Shown here one piece after another: positions 43,516-53,187 of a stretch of DNA of 63,482 nt; positions within the stretch are counted from its first letter, which is position 1, and every line of letters starts with the position of its first letter. Made by a program: the position numbers and the translations under genes. The stretch lies in NCBI GenBank assembly GCA_964482235.1, contig CAYZWU010000033.1, positions 1 to 63,482 of the forward strand, read 5' to 3'. Below the pieces are notes generated by a model. It was given only the letters and a program-made list of their open reading frames with translations, had not been told where the DNA came from and did no database searches. The stretch comes from CAYZWU01 sp964482235. Its GTDB lineage: Bacteria > Planctomycetota > B15-G4 > CAYZWU01.

Positions 43516-46002
43516 TCACTGCAGGCTCGGTAGAACGAGTTCGCCACGAGCCTGCTTCTCGATATCGAGATAGGCACCGTAGAAATTGCTGTTGCAGTCG
43601 AGCCAGATCACGATGCGGCGCATCTCCTCATCCGACAGGACGACCTCGTGATGTCCCTTGCCAAGAAGTTGGTACAGCTTGGACGCACGCGCACCGATCT
43701 TTCCGGGGATCGATCGCGATCCGTTGACCGAGATGATGCCGTTGCCGCCGCTGAGAGACCATGAAAACCGACTGAGCGTGTGGAACGCCTCGGACCAGCC
43801 GTGCTGCCCGAAGCTGTCTCCTGCCAGGCTGGGCGCAGACGGTTCCTCGCTGTGGCAGGCGACGCAGGACCGGTCGAGAACCGGTTGAACCAGCCGCGGA
43901 AAAGAGAGCGGATGCGATCCCTCGGGCCCGGGCGCGGGCTTTGCCGGCGGCCTCGTCAGGGCAAGCGGGATCGCCGGCATGTCATTGATCGAGGACCTGG
44001 ATTTCGGCTCGTGACATCCGACGCAGGACAGCCTCTCTCCTTCGTGAAGGTAGGTGGCCGACCTCATCGACTGAACGGCCAGCCCGTTCTCGTCCAGTGC
44101 CTGGAAGTACAGTGGAACGCCGGCCGGGGCCTCGAAGTGAACACTGCCGTCTTTTTCGACGGGAACGGTCCCCAGAACGCCTCGGGCCAGCGATTCATTG
44201 CCGGCGCCGATCTCGGGAATATCCAGGTGGTACGTTGCTTTCGGAAAGAGCTGGACGATCCGCAGCGAATCGATCCTCGTTCCGGCCGGCCATTCGGAAT
44301 CGGATTCGTAGATATTCATCACCGCGATCGTGGATTTTCCTTCAACCCCGCCGCTTCGGTCGGCTATCGCCTGATAGGTCTGCACGGGGATCACGTGTGG
44401 TCGCGACCGCGGACGGAGCGGTATCGGATCGAGGCACGCGGCCTCCGGATCCCTGTACAGGAAGATCCTGTTGCCGAAACAATCCACGAGATAGAGCCCG
44501 TAATGGCGCATTGCGGGATCGTAGACGCACAGGAAAAATTCCTCGCTCAGCGGCCAGGGCGATCCGTAGACTTCGCCGGCCGGCCTGTGCGCACCCTTCC
44601 CGTGGGGCACGCCAGGCGCTTTTTCCGATTCCGGAAACAGCACCTCGGGCGTGATGCGCCTGAGCTGGCTCATGGCGTTGTCGTCCTCGACGCTCTGATC
44701 GATGAGGATCATCGATCCATAGTTGTAACCGTGATGCGGAGCGGCAAGGGCGACGAACCTGTGCGATCCCGGAATCGCCCTGATGGAAAGCTCCATCCAG
44801 GGGCGGGCTTCCCGCGACACGGGGTAGTTGCCGTGAAGGCTGCGGGGATCTCTTCCATCGGGAAAGCAGAGCCAGATGTGGTGGGCGATGTCGTTGTCGC
44901 GGTCGACATAGTCCCAGCGCGTGTAGGCGATCATGCCGTTGTTGGTGACGCTGGGATTCCACTCGTTCGTCTCATGGTAGCTGAGCGTGATGATGTCGCT
45001 GCCGTCAGGCATCATCCCGAACAGGGTGTAGCTGGGATTCGGCCGGTTGCCCCCGCAGCGGAGAAAACCGCCGCGCCGTTCCGAGACGAACACGATCCGG
45101 CCGCTGGGCAGGAAACAGGGATCGAAATCGTTCCACATTCCATCGGTGAGCTGCGTCAAGCCGCTTCCGTCGACGCCGACCTTGAAGATGTGGTACACCG
45201 TGCGCGGATGCCAGAAATAGAAGGGTTTCTTCCATTTTTCCGCCAGCTCTTTCGACCACGGCTGCCCCTCCCAGGCCGCATCGGCAGGCGGCTGGCCGCA
45301 CTCCGACCAGGCGAAGAGCAGGCTCTTTCCGTCGTAATCCAGATCGAGCGTGTTGAAAACACCGCCCTCCAGCTTGCGGCCTTTCAGCCTGCCCGTGGCA
45401 ACGACCGAATCGCTCAGAAGGTCCATTGCCTGCGGCTCGCCGCCGAACGGGTCGGCCAGCACGAGCGGCCTTCCGCCCGGCCTGGCATTGAAGCCGTAAT
45501 ACTGGTCGACCATGTGGTGGTCGCCCCTGCCTGGACGATGCTTCGTGAGGAGCACGATTCGATCGAAATCGAGGAGCGGGTTCTTCAGGGCGATGCGCCG
45601 CCGCAGCTCGCACAGATGAAGAAAGAGCTTCTTTCTCTTCTCGAGATCGGAAACAGGTACCTGCTTCTGTTCCGAGGCAAGCTCGTCCAGCTCGCGGGAA
45701 GCGGGTTCCAGATCCGGAGCATTGTCCATCGACTCCAGCTTTTCGAGAAGCGCCCGCGTGCGGCGCAGGAGGACATCGACCGGATCGCGATCGGTTTCGA
45801 GGATCAGCGCCTCGCTGTGCAAGGCTTCTGCCCGAAGCCTCGAATAACCGGCATGGGCCGGCGAGAGATCCCTGATGTGAAGAGCCGTGACCTCGAACTC
45901 GGTCTCGTGTGCGGCGCGGATGTCGGCGGCTTGATCCGCCCTGCACCTCTCGCCGGCGCAGAGAACCAGCAGGATCAGAATGATTGCAGCTGTTTTCTTC
46001 AT
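43516..46002 (-). CDS. exported diheme protein with beta-propeller, hydrazine synthase alpha-like
   Basis: An 828-residue exported protein (leader about 1-22). A long middle beta-propeller contains TolB-like blades: GSGLTQLTDGMWNDFDPCFLP, GRIVFVSERRGG and NNGMIAYTRWDYVDRDND. This matches the HZS_alpha domain. Two c-type heme sites, CVGCH and CVACH, lie at about 665-669 and 720-724. Despite the name, many relatives in bacteria that do not make hydrazine carry this fold, so the reaction is open; c-type electron transfer is the safe statement. It stands alone and converges with the RRM gene across the terminator. Confidence 0.85.
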   Translation of the reverse strand: MKKTAAIILILLVLCAGERCRADQAADIRAAHETEFEVTALHIRDLSPAHAGYSRLRAEALHSEALILETDRDPVDVLLRRTRALLEKLESMDNAPDLEPASRELDELASEQKQVPVSDLEKRKKLFLHLCELRRRIALKNPLLDFDRIVLLTKHRPGRGDHHMVDQYYGFNARPGGRPLVLADPFGGEPQAMDLLSDSVVATGRLKGRKLEGGVFNTLDLDYDGKSLLFAWSECGQPPADAAWEGQPWSKELAEKWKKPFYFWHPRTVYHIFKVGVDGSGLTQLTDGMWNDFDPCFLPSGRIVFVSERRGGFLRCGGNRPNPSYTLFGMMPDGSDIITLSYHETNEWNPSVTNNGMIAYTRWDYVDRDNDIAHHIWLCFPDGRDPRSLHGNYPVSREARPWMELSIRAIPGSHRFVALAAPHHGYNYGSMILIDQSVEDDNAMSQLRRITPEVLFPESEKAPGVPHGKGAHRPAGEVYGSPWPLSEEFFLCVYDPAMRHYGLYLVDCFGNRIFLYRDPEAACLDPIPLRPRSRPHVIPVQTYQAIADRSGGVEGKSTIAVMNIYESDSEWPAGTRIDSLRIVQLFPKATYHLDIPEIGAGNESLARGVLGTVPVEKDGSVHFEAPAGVPLYFQALDENGLAVQSMRSATYLHEGERLSCVGCHEPKSRSSINDMPAIPLALTRPPAKPAPGPEGSHPLSFPRLVQPVLDRSCVACHSEEPSAPSLAGDSFGQHGWSEAFHTLSRFSWSLSGGNGIISVNGSRSIPGKIGARASKLYQLLGKGHHEVVLSDEEMRRIVIWLDCNSNFYGAYLDIEKQARGELVLPSLQ

Positions 46003-46304
46003 CTCTCTCTCAGAATGTGGTGATTAACAAGAATAGGGCGCTCGACTCCTGCCGTCAAGCCGTGAGCCTTGGGCTTTCCTTTTTGCATCTCCTCGGCTCT
46101 TCTCAGTGATGGAGCAGCCTGAATCAGGTATGGAATCTCCCTTCCCCTTTGATTTCCAGCCACGTCTCTGTTACAAGTGCCGGATCGAGATGATATCTCG
46201 AGTATAGAGACGGCCTTTCACCCGATGATCTTGATGCCTCGAGAGGGGGTGATTTCCATGATTCTCGGCCGCAAGGTGCCGAATGATCCAGGCCGGACCT
46301 GACG

Positions 46305-46371
46305 CAGGAAGCTGCCTGTTAATGCGCAAAGGCTGCGCACTCCAATGCAATTGGAAGGCAGGAGCTTCCTG
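46305..46371 (+). ncRNA. compact three-way-junction RNA element in the hdrA-selB leader
   Basis: Stem P1 joins CAGGAAGCT (46305-46313) with AGCTTCCTG (46363-46371), 9 bp. It continues after a 3-nt bulge as GCCT/AGGC (46314-46317 with 46356-46359). Two hairpins hang from it: TGCGCA-AAGGC-TGCGCA (46323-46339) and TCCAAT-GCA-ATTGGA (46341-46355). Junction strands are GTTAA, C and none. All 25 base pairs are Watson-Crick. It lies 198 nt before hdrA in a 567-nt gene-free stretch (46003-46569). It is not a tRNA (no anticodon or T arm) and I recognise no known riboswitch. Strand is given for the plus-strand leader; the fold is equally possible on minus. Another inverted pair, TCTCGAG/CTCGAGA, lies at 46196/46238. 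Confidence 0.55.
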
Positions 46372-46490
46372 GGGTATCATGGAACGGTATACGGATTCCT
46401 TTTCCCCACTCCATAATTCCTGACCTGATCCTCCCAGAACTTCCTCCTTCCTGAATGCAGCTCCCGCTGATGGTCCATCCTGGGCGACGG

Positions 46491-46521
46491 TCCTGCCGCG
46501 CCTGTCCAGGCTGCGGCAGGA
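46491..46521 (+). other. 31-nt strong hairpin just before hdrA
   Basis: TCCTGCCGC (46491-46499) pairs with GCGGCAGGA (46513-46521), and inside it GCCTG (46500-46504) with CAGGC (46507-46511), a one-base bulge between. It ends 48 nt before the hdrA start. No T-run follows, so it is not a simple terminator. It may be an attenuator or a protein-binding hairpin of the hdrA-selB leader. Read against the three-way junction 120 nt upstream, the leader appears regulated. Confidence 0.45.
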
Positions 46522-46569
46522 GTCGTTCGTCCCATCGAAACCGAAACCGTATGGGAAGGAGAGCTACTA

Positions 46570-49044
46570 ATGCTTGACAACGAAATCAGAATAGGGGTCT
46601 TTGTCTGCGATTGCGGACTCAATATCGCCGGAACGGTCGACATGGCCGCCGTGGCCGAGTTCTCGAAAACTCTCGAAGATGTGGCGGCCGTCGTCAGGAA
46701 CAGGTACACCTGCGCCGATCCGGGCCAGAACGAGATCAAGACCGCCATCATGGAGCACAAGCTCAACCGCGTGGTGGTCGCCTCGTGCACGCCAAAGATC
46801 CATGAGCCCACCTTTCGCAACTGCGTCGCCGAGGCGGGCCTGAATCCTTATCTCATGGAGATGGCCAATCTTCGCGAGCACTGCAGCTGGGTCCACCAGA
46901 ACGAGAAGGACGCGGCAACGGAAAAGGCCAAGGACCTGGTCAAGAGCGCGGTCTTCCGGGCCCGCCATCTCGAAGCCCAGGAGGAAGCCGAGGTGCCGGT
47001 AACCCAGGCCTGCCTCGTGATCGGGGGCGGCGTGGCCGGCATCCAGGCCGCCCTGGCCCTGGGCGACAGCGGCCACCAGGTATTCCTCGTGGAGAAAGAG
47101 CCAACCATAGGCGGGATCATGGCGGCCCTGGACAAGACCTATCCCACCATGGACTGCAGCATATGAATTCTCGGCCCCAAGATGATGGATGTCGGTCGGC
47201 ATCCCAGGGTCGAGCTCATGACTCACAGCGAAGTCGGAAGCGTGTCGGGATACGTGGGAAACTTCCAGGTCAAGGTGCGGCGAAAGGCCCGATACGTCAT
47301 CGAGGAGGAATGCACGGCCTGCGGGGATTGTGCCACTGCCTGTCCCGTGGCCATACCGGACGAATACCAGCAAGGATTCTCGTCGCGAAGAGCCATCTTC
47401 ATCCCCTTTCCCCAGGCCGTGCCTTCCTCCTACGTGCTGAACATGGACGACTGCCTCGGTACCAATCCCATCGCCTGTGGCAAGTGCATGGCTGCCTGCG
47501 AGAAGAAGTGCATCGACTACGACATGCAGGACCGCATCGAGGAATACGAGGTGGGGGCCATCATCGTGGCCACGGGAATGGACGTCTACGATCCCACGCG
47601 ACTCGATGAATTCGGCTACACCCGTTTCGAGAACGTTGTCACCAGCATGGAATTCGAGCGCCTGATCTGCGCCGGCGGCCCCACGGAAGGACATTTCATC
47701 CGCCCGACCGACCGGAAGCGGCCGGCTTCGGTCGCCTTCATCCAGTGCGTCGGCTCCCGCACCCGGAACAACGGACATCCCTACTGCGGCAATATCTGCT
47801 GCATGAACACGGTGAAGGACACCCTGCTGCTGTCCGATCACTATCCCGATATCGTCTGCAAGGTCTTCTACATGGATATCCGCGCCTTCGGCAAGGGATT
47901 CGAGGACCTCTACATGCGCAGCAAGGAAGAGGGGGTCCAGTACATCAGAGGCATTCCGGGAGAGATCCGGGAGAATCCGGAGAACAGGAACCTGATCCTC
48001 TCCGTGGAAGACCGGGAGAACGGTGGGATCAAGGTTCATGAAGTGGAAATGGTGGTTCTTTCGGTCGGAGTGGAGCCGCGCCGGGATTCGGATCTGGTCC
48101 AGCGACTCCTGACTCTTTCGCGCACGTCGGACGGTTTCTTTATGGAGGCCCACCCCAAGCTCCGCCCCGTTGATGCTCCCACGAAGGGGGTCTTCTTCGC
48201 TGGCTGCGCCGAGTCGCCGAAGGATGTCAAGGATTCGGTCACCCAGGCTCTCGCCGCGGCGGCGCAGGCGGGAAGCCTCCTGAACGCGGGCAGGGTTCAT
48301 ATCGAGGCGATCACGTCCAGGATCAATGAAGAGGAGTGCACCCTTTGCGGTATGTGTTCCAAGGTCTGCCCATACAACGCCATCACCAAACCGGACAGGA
48401 AGAAGGGCATCCTTCCCGTTGTCATCGACGCCTCCTGCGCCGGCTGCGGGACCTGCGGCGCGGACTGCCCGTCCGGCGCCATCACGATGAGGCATTTCAC
48501 GGACGAGCAGCTCATGGCCCAGGTAGATGCCCTGACCGAGGACAGGGCCGCCCTCGAGGACAAGATCGTGGCTTTCGCCTGCAACTGGTGCTCCTACGCG
48601 GGCGGCGACGGCGCCGGCACGGCGCGCCTGCAGTATCCGCCCTCTGTCCGGTTGATCCGGACGATGTGCTCGGGACGTGTGGACAGCAAGTTCGTGCTCC
48701 ATGCCTTCAAGCGCGGAGCGCCTCTCGTTCTCGTCTCGGGATGCCACTACTCGGACTGCCACTACATTGACGCCGTCACCTGGACGCAGAAGCGAGTGGA
48801 CCGGCTCTGGGACAAGCTGGAACGGCTGGGAATCCGGCCCGAACGGCTTCAGCTGGAGTGGATCAGCGCGGCCGAAGGGCAGAAGTTCGCAAGGGTGATG
48901 CGGGAACTGGAGGAGCTGAGAAAGGAGGTCACTACCGAGGAGATCGAGCACACCGTCAGAGTGCTCACCGAGGAGGAGGAAAGGAGGAAAGGAAAAAAGA
49001 GAGCGAAGAAGCCTGCAGCACAGCCGCGTGAACCCGTGGCATGA
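46570..49044 (+). CDS. hdrA: HdrA-MvhD fusion selenoprotein (heterodisulfide reductase subunit A-like)
   Basis: One 824-residue chain read through an in-frame TGA (47164-47166, codon 199). Without it two ORFs appear: 46570-47166, and from 47182. The N-terminal region has IRIGVFVCDCGLNIAG. An FAD site CLVIGGGVAGIQAALAL (about 145-161) leads to MDCSI-Sec-ILGPKMMDVGRHP, in which HdrA proteins have Cys at the Sec position. Then follow [4Fe-4S] motifs CTACGDCATACP, CGKCMAACEKKC, CTLCGMCSKVCP and CAGCGTCGADCP. The C-terminus is a full MvhD/FrhD domain (ACNWCSYAG, MCSGRVD, GCHYSDCHY). HdrA bifurcates or relays electrons via FAD and iron-sulfur clusters in the cytoplasm. No HdrB or HdrC lies nearby, so partners are unknown. 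Site GGGAAGGAGAG precedes the ATG. Confidence 0.93.
47164..47204 (+). promoter_or_regulatory. Sec codon and bacterial SECIS element of hdrA
   Basis: TGA at 47164-47166 is followed by the stem GGATGTC (47187-47193) / GGCATCC (47198-47204), 7 bp with one GU pair, closing a GGTC loop (47194-47197) that begins 28 nt after the codon. The E. coli fdhF SECIS likewise presents a GGUC-type loop and lies at a similar distance. The position is inside coding sequence, as in all bacterial SECIS elements. SelB, encoded next door, is the factor that binds it. Confidence 0.9.
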
Positions 49045-49074
49045 CCGGACACGTTTCCAATCAGGAGTTTAACC

Positions 49075-51009
49075 ATGAGGATTCAAAACATCACTCTGGG
49101 GACGGCCGGTCACATCGATCACGGAAAATCCGCGTTGATATACCGGCTGACAGGCACTCACCCGGATCATCTCAAGGAGGAGCAGGAGAGGGGGATGACG
49201 ATCGACCTGGGATACGCCGACTTCGAGATCTCCAACGGGCTCAGGGTCGGCATCATCGATGTGCCCGGGCATGAGCGCTTCATCAAGAACATGGTGGCTG
49301 GAGCCACGTCCATGGACCTGGTGCTTCTCGTCGTGGCGGCTGACGACGGCGTCATGCCCCAGACGCGCGAACATCTGACGATCATGGCCCATCTGGGCAT
49401 CACGAAGGGTGTGATCGCCCTGTCCAAGATCGATCTCGTGGATCAGGAGATGCTCGAACTGGCGACCGAGGATGTTCGCGATCTGGTGCAGGGCACCTTC
49501 CTCGAAGACGCTCCGGTCGTTTCGGTTTCGTCCCTCACCGGAGAAGGGATCGATCGTCTGCGATTTGCCTTGGAGAGCGTCATCACGTCGACCGATCCGG
49601 AGAGGAATTCCGGCGCTTTCCGGATGCCGATCCAGCGTGCCTTCACGATGAACGGATTCGGTACGGTGGTGACAGGTGTCCCAGTGAGCGGAACAGCGAA
49701 AGTGGGCGACCTCGTTGAGGTCTTTCCCCATGATGCGCGGGGGAAAATCCGCACCATCCAGTTCTGTAGCCGCTCCTGCGACGAGGCAAGAGCCGGCAAT
49801 CGGACCGCACTCAACATCTCTGACGTGGATTACCGATCGTTGAGGCGCGGCGACGTGGTGGCGGCGCCTGGTTCCTTCAGAAGCGTTCGTTTTTTCGAGG
49901 CGGTGTTCCACTTGAGCCGGAATGCCGGGCTGCTGCTCAAGAACATGGCCGACGTCAGGATTCACACAGGAACCGCCGAGGTCCTGGCCCGCATCGTCCT
50001 CCTGGACAAGGAGGTCATCGAACCGGGCGAAACCGCCCTGGTCCAGCTGCGGTTGAGGGTTCCCCTCGTCGTTGTTCCCGGCGATCGCTTCATCGTGCGG
50101 ATTCACTCCCCGATGATCACCGTCGGCGGAGGTTTGATCGTAGGCCTGACGCCCCGCAAGCTGAAGCGCTTCAAGAAGAACGTCGTTGATCGGGTCTCGG
50201 ACAGGCGCGAGAGCCTCGGTGATCTGCAGGCCATGATCCTGGTTGAGGCGGAAGGCCGGCCGGATCTCTTCTTCTCGTTGAAGGACATTGCCTGGGAGCT
50301 CAACGTCTCGATCGACCAGGTTGCCGCGGCGGTCTGCGCCCTGAGGGAGACGAACGGCATCAGCGAGATTCAGCAGAACCTGTTCATGCACAGAAAGAAT
50401 TTCGACCGTCTCTCCGGGAAGATCGTCCTCTATCTCGAAGAACAGCACAGGCTGGCCCCTCTCACTCCCTTTCTCGACATGAAATCGGTTCAGAAACTGC
50501 TCGGACTCGCGGGGCGGCAGTTGACCGGGCTCCTCGATGCCATGAAGGTGCGGGGCCTAGTCGAGACCGCCAAGGGCGGCCTTGTCAGGCGAGCCGGCTT
50601 CATTCCCGATCCGACGGGACATGCCTCCTTGATGGACAGGATCGAGGACAAGGTCCGGGAGAGCGGCGCCAAGCCTCCCATGCATAGATACTTCGTCGAA
50701 GCGATGGCCGGCGAGGAGAACCTCACCGTGAAGGAAGCGGAATCCGTTGTCAGGTTCATGGTCGAGTCGAAAAGGCTTGTCGCTGTCGGCGCCTACCTGT
50801 TTCATTCCTCCATATACGAGGCGATGCGCGAGGCCGTCGTCGAGATCCTCAGGAAATACAATGAAGTGAACTTCACGGCACTGCGCGAACGGTTCGATAC
50901 GACCAGGAAATGGATACTACCCCTCCTCGATCACTTCGACAGCATCGGGCTGACCTGCTGGATTGGAAACAAGCGTCGGCTGAAAGAGAACAAGAAGACA
51001 CGGCACTGA
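49075..51009 (+). CDS. selB: selenocysteine-specific translation elongation factor SelB
   Basis: A 644-residue translational GTPase; length is close to E. coli SelB (614). G1 is GTAGHIDHGKS (9-19), G3 DVPGHE, G4 SKID. EF-Tu-like domains 2 and 3 follow. The C-terminal third (about 380 on) is the winged-helix array that grips the SECIS loop, for example KKYNEVNFTALRERFDTTRKWILPLLDHFDSIGL. It carries Sec-tRNA to the ribosome at UGA. It starts 30 nt after hdrA (CAGGAG site), so the client gene and decoder are probably co-transcribed. SelA, SelD and tRNA-Sec are not in the window. Confidence 0.96.
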   Translation: MRIQNITLGTAGHIDHGKSALIYRLTGTHPDHLKEEQERGMTIDLGYADFEISNGLRVGIIDVPGHERFIKNMVAGATSMDLVLLVVAADDGVMPQTREHLTIMAHLGITKGVIALSKIDLVDQEMLELATEDVRDLVQGTFLEDAPVVSVSSLTGEGIDRLRFALESVITSTDPERNSGAFRMPIQRAFTMNGFGTVVTGVPVSGTAKVGDLVEVFPHDARGKIRTIQFCSRSCDEARAGNRTALNISDVDYRSLRRGDVVAAPGSFRSVRFFEAVFHLSRNAGLLLKNMADVRIHTGTAEVLARIVLLDKEVIEPGETALVQLRLRVPLVVVPGDRFIVRIHSPMITVGGGLIVGLTPRKLKRFKKNVVDRVSDRRESLGDLQAMILVEAEGRPDLFFSLKDIAWELNVSIDQVAAAVCALRETNGISEIQQNLFMHRKNFDRLSGKIVLYLEEQHRLAPLTPFLDMKSVQKLLGLAGRQLTGLLDAMKVRGLVETAKGGLVRRAGFIPDPTGHASLMDRIEDKVRESGAKPPMHRYFVEAMAGEENLTVKEAESVVRFMVESKRLVAVGAYLFHSSIYEAMREAVVEILRKYNEVNFTALRERFDTTRKWILPLLDHFDSIGLTCWIGNKRRLKENKKTRH

Positions 51010-51112
51010 CCGCGTGATCGTGATGATTTCCTGCCTGATTCGATCTGGCCTTCCAGCTGCTCCGCCAGGATAATCGAGAGTCTGGCAATCACGTTCTGGT
51101 AGGGAGTCTGAA

Positions 51113-53182
51113 GTGGCGAAGCTAGCGATACTGTTTGCTATCCTGTTCCTGTTGGGCTTTCCGGGTGCAGCGTGGACCGAGGATCCTGTCCTGTACTGGG
51201 ATTTCGAGAAGACCGGCGAGACGACCACAGTCGAGGTCGTCGGCGGCGTCGAGGACATCCTCGAGGGCAACACCGCCGTTGCCAGTGGAATCAAGGGGCT
51301 CGGCCTGCGGCTCGACGGTTTCACGACCTGCCTGAGGCGCAAGGCCGGCAGTCCGGCCGCCCTTGGCGACGAGTTCACCGTCGCGGGCTGGGTCGCGCTG
51401 GGCTGCTACCCCTGGAACTTCTGTCCTCTCCTCACCACGGAGACCGGCGAGGTCGAGGGCTATCGTCTGATGCTGGGTTCGCACGGCGAGGTTTCCCTGC
51501 AGGGCGCCATGGGCGGCGAGTGGGCTGCCTGCACGAGCGAAGCCGGTACGATTCCTCTCCGCAGGTGGGTGCATGTCGTCGGCGTCTATCGCGCCGGGAA
51601 AAGCCTTCAGCTCTATCTCGACGGACAGCTGGTTGTTTCCACCCCGATCGAGGGGAAGGTCGCCTTTCCCGCCGGCTCGGAGCTCCGGATCGGGATGGTG
51701 GCGAGCCCGGGCAAGCCCTCGGACATTCACCGCACCTGGGGGACGGTGGCCGCCTACTATGGAATCGACGGCATCATCGACGAGATCAAGGTCTTCGACA
51801 AGGCGCTGGACGCGAGGCAGATCAGGGATGAATTCAGATCCTGCCCTGCACAGATCCCTGACATCGGTCCCAGAAGACTGCCCGCCATCGAGAAGCACCC
51901 CGGCCGCTTCGGCGCCTTCTACACGAAGCTGAAGTACTATCCCGGATGGGACAACCTGTGGCCCGTGGAGCAGGATCCCGATGTGGTCGTCTGCTTCGAG
52001 AGGTCGCCGGTCAAGGTGGCCTTCTGGAGGGGGATCCGCTATGCCGCATCGTGGATCTCGGAGGACGGGAACTGGATGACGGACCAGAGCGTCGAGGCCT
52101 GGGAACATGGCGACGCCGACAAGCAGGGCTGCTTCGAGCACATGCAGGACAGGCACTGCCGCTTCTCCCACGTCCGGATCATCGAGAACTCGGGCGCCCG
52201 CGTGGTGGTGCACTGGCGGTACGCCCTTGTCAGCGCCCATGACACCACCTGGCGCCCCGATCCGAAGACCGGCTGGGAGTGCTGGATCGACGAATACTAC
52301 TATCTCTATCCCGATGCGGCCGGGATCCGGAGGGTGTCGTGGAAAAAGGGATCGCTCGGCCAGCCCCGGCAGTTCCAGGAGACTCTCGCTTTGCTGCATC
52401 CGGGGCAGAAGGTGTCCGATCTTCTGGAAAAGGAGGTGGCCCAGGTGGCCGACTACGACGGCAACCGGAGCGGGATGCTCTTCGTCGAGGACCCGAACCG
52501 TCCCCCTTACGGCCCCTTCAGCTGGGACAACGCCAAGCCGTTCACCATTCAGCAGTACAGCTTCAAATCGAGGTACAAGCCCTTCATCTGCTTCGAGCCG
52601 GGCAACAGGATGCACCTCAGGCACAACGGCCTGAGCTCCTACGACAGAGCCAGGGGATGCAACCACTTTCCCGTGGGGCAGGCCCGGTGCGACGGGAGGA
52701 CCACGCGAACGGACGATCGCCCGTCCCACGCCACGAGCTTTCCCATCTCCGATCCGGTCATACACGAGGAGGGGGATCGTTGCTACTGGTGCGGGCTCTA
52801 CGGGATGAACGGTATGAAGATGGAGCAGTTGATCGGGTTCGGCCGGTCATGGGCGTTTGCCCCCGAATTGACCGTCGCCGGCTCGGAGGTCGTGTCCGGC
52901 GGCTTCGATCGCAGCCGGAGATGCTATCAGCTGACCAGCTCCGCCGAATCCGCCCGGCCCGTCGAGTTCACCCTGTCGGGCAGCAAGGATTCGCCCATCG
53001 TCAATCCCGCCTTCTTCGTCAGGAACTGGAACGCCGAAGAGGCGCGGATCTTCGTGAACGGGAAGAAATTCGACGATGGGGAGATCGGCATTCTACACGA
53101 GCTGGATGGAACCGATCTGATCGTCTTTCTCTGGATCGAGAGCGAGACCGAAGTCCGCGTGAGGATCGTGCCCGGCGAGTAG
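51113..53182 (+). CDS. secreted LamG/concanavalin-like protein of unknown function
   Basis: A 689-residue secreted protein from a GTG start (AGGGAG site) with leader about 1-22. Residues 25-230 form a LamG/concanavalin A-like jelly roll: VLYWDFEKTGETTTVEVV, then EFTVAGWVALG, WVHVVGVYRAGKSLQLYLDG and DGIIDEIKVFDKALDA. The remaining 450 residues include a strand-rich domain with many Trp/Tyr pairs (DNLWPVEQDPDVVVCFERSP...) whose family I do not know. The following fucosidase gene converges with it. A sugar-binding or sugar-cleaving secreted protein is likely; no catalytic pair was assigned. Confidence 0.7.
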   Translation: MAKLAILFAILFLLGFPGAAWTEDPVLYWDFEKTGETTTVEVVGGVEDILEGNTAVASGIKGLGLRLDGFTTCLRRKAGSPAALGDEFTVAGWVALGCYPWNFCPLLTTETGEVEGYRLMLGSHGEVSLQGAMGGEWAACTSEAGTIPLRRWVHVVGVYRAGKSLQLYLDGQLVVSTPIEGKVAFPAGSELRIGMVASPGKPSDIHRTWGTVAAYYGIDGIIDEIKVFDKALDARQIRDEFRSCPAQIPDIGPRRLPAIEKHPGRFGAFYTKLKYYPGWDNLWPVEQDPDVVVCFERSPVKVAFWRGIRYAASWISEDGNWMTDQSVEAWEHGDADKQGCFEHMQDRHCRFSHVRIIENSGARVVVHWRYALVSAHDTTWRPDPKTGWECWIDEYYYLYPDAAGIRRVSWKKGSLGQPRQFQETLALLHPGQKVSDLLEKEVAQVADYDGNRSGMLFVEDPNRPPYGPFSWDNAKPFTIQQYSFKSRYKPFICFEPGNRMHLRHNGLSSYDRARGCNHFPVGQARCDGRTTRTDDRPSHATSFPISDPVIHEEGDRCYWCGLYGMNGMKMEQLIGFGRSWAFAPELTVAGSEVVSGGFDRSRRCYQLTSSAESARPVEFTLSGSKDSPIVNPAFFVRNWNAEEARIFVNGKKFDDGEIGILHELDGTDLIVFLWIESETEVRVRIVPGE

Positions 53183-53187
53183 ACGGC

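Noticed and set aside
46305..46521. tRNA-Sec gene upstream of hdrA-selB
   Set aside because: No 8-bp acceptor, UCA anticodon loop or TTCRANY T-loop can be formed; the folds there are a three-way junction and a simple hairpin.
51010..51112. Small ORFs or RNA genes after selB
   Set aside because: Nothing beyond the GTG start signal of the next gene could be supported.
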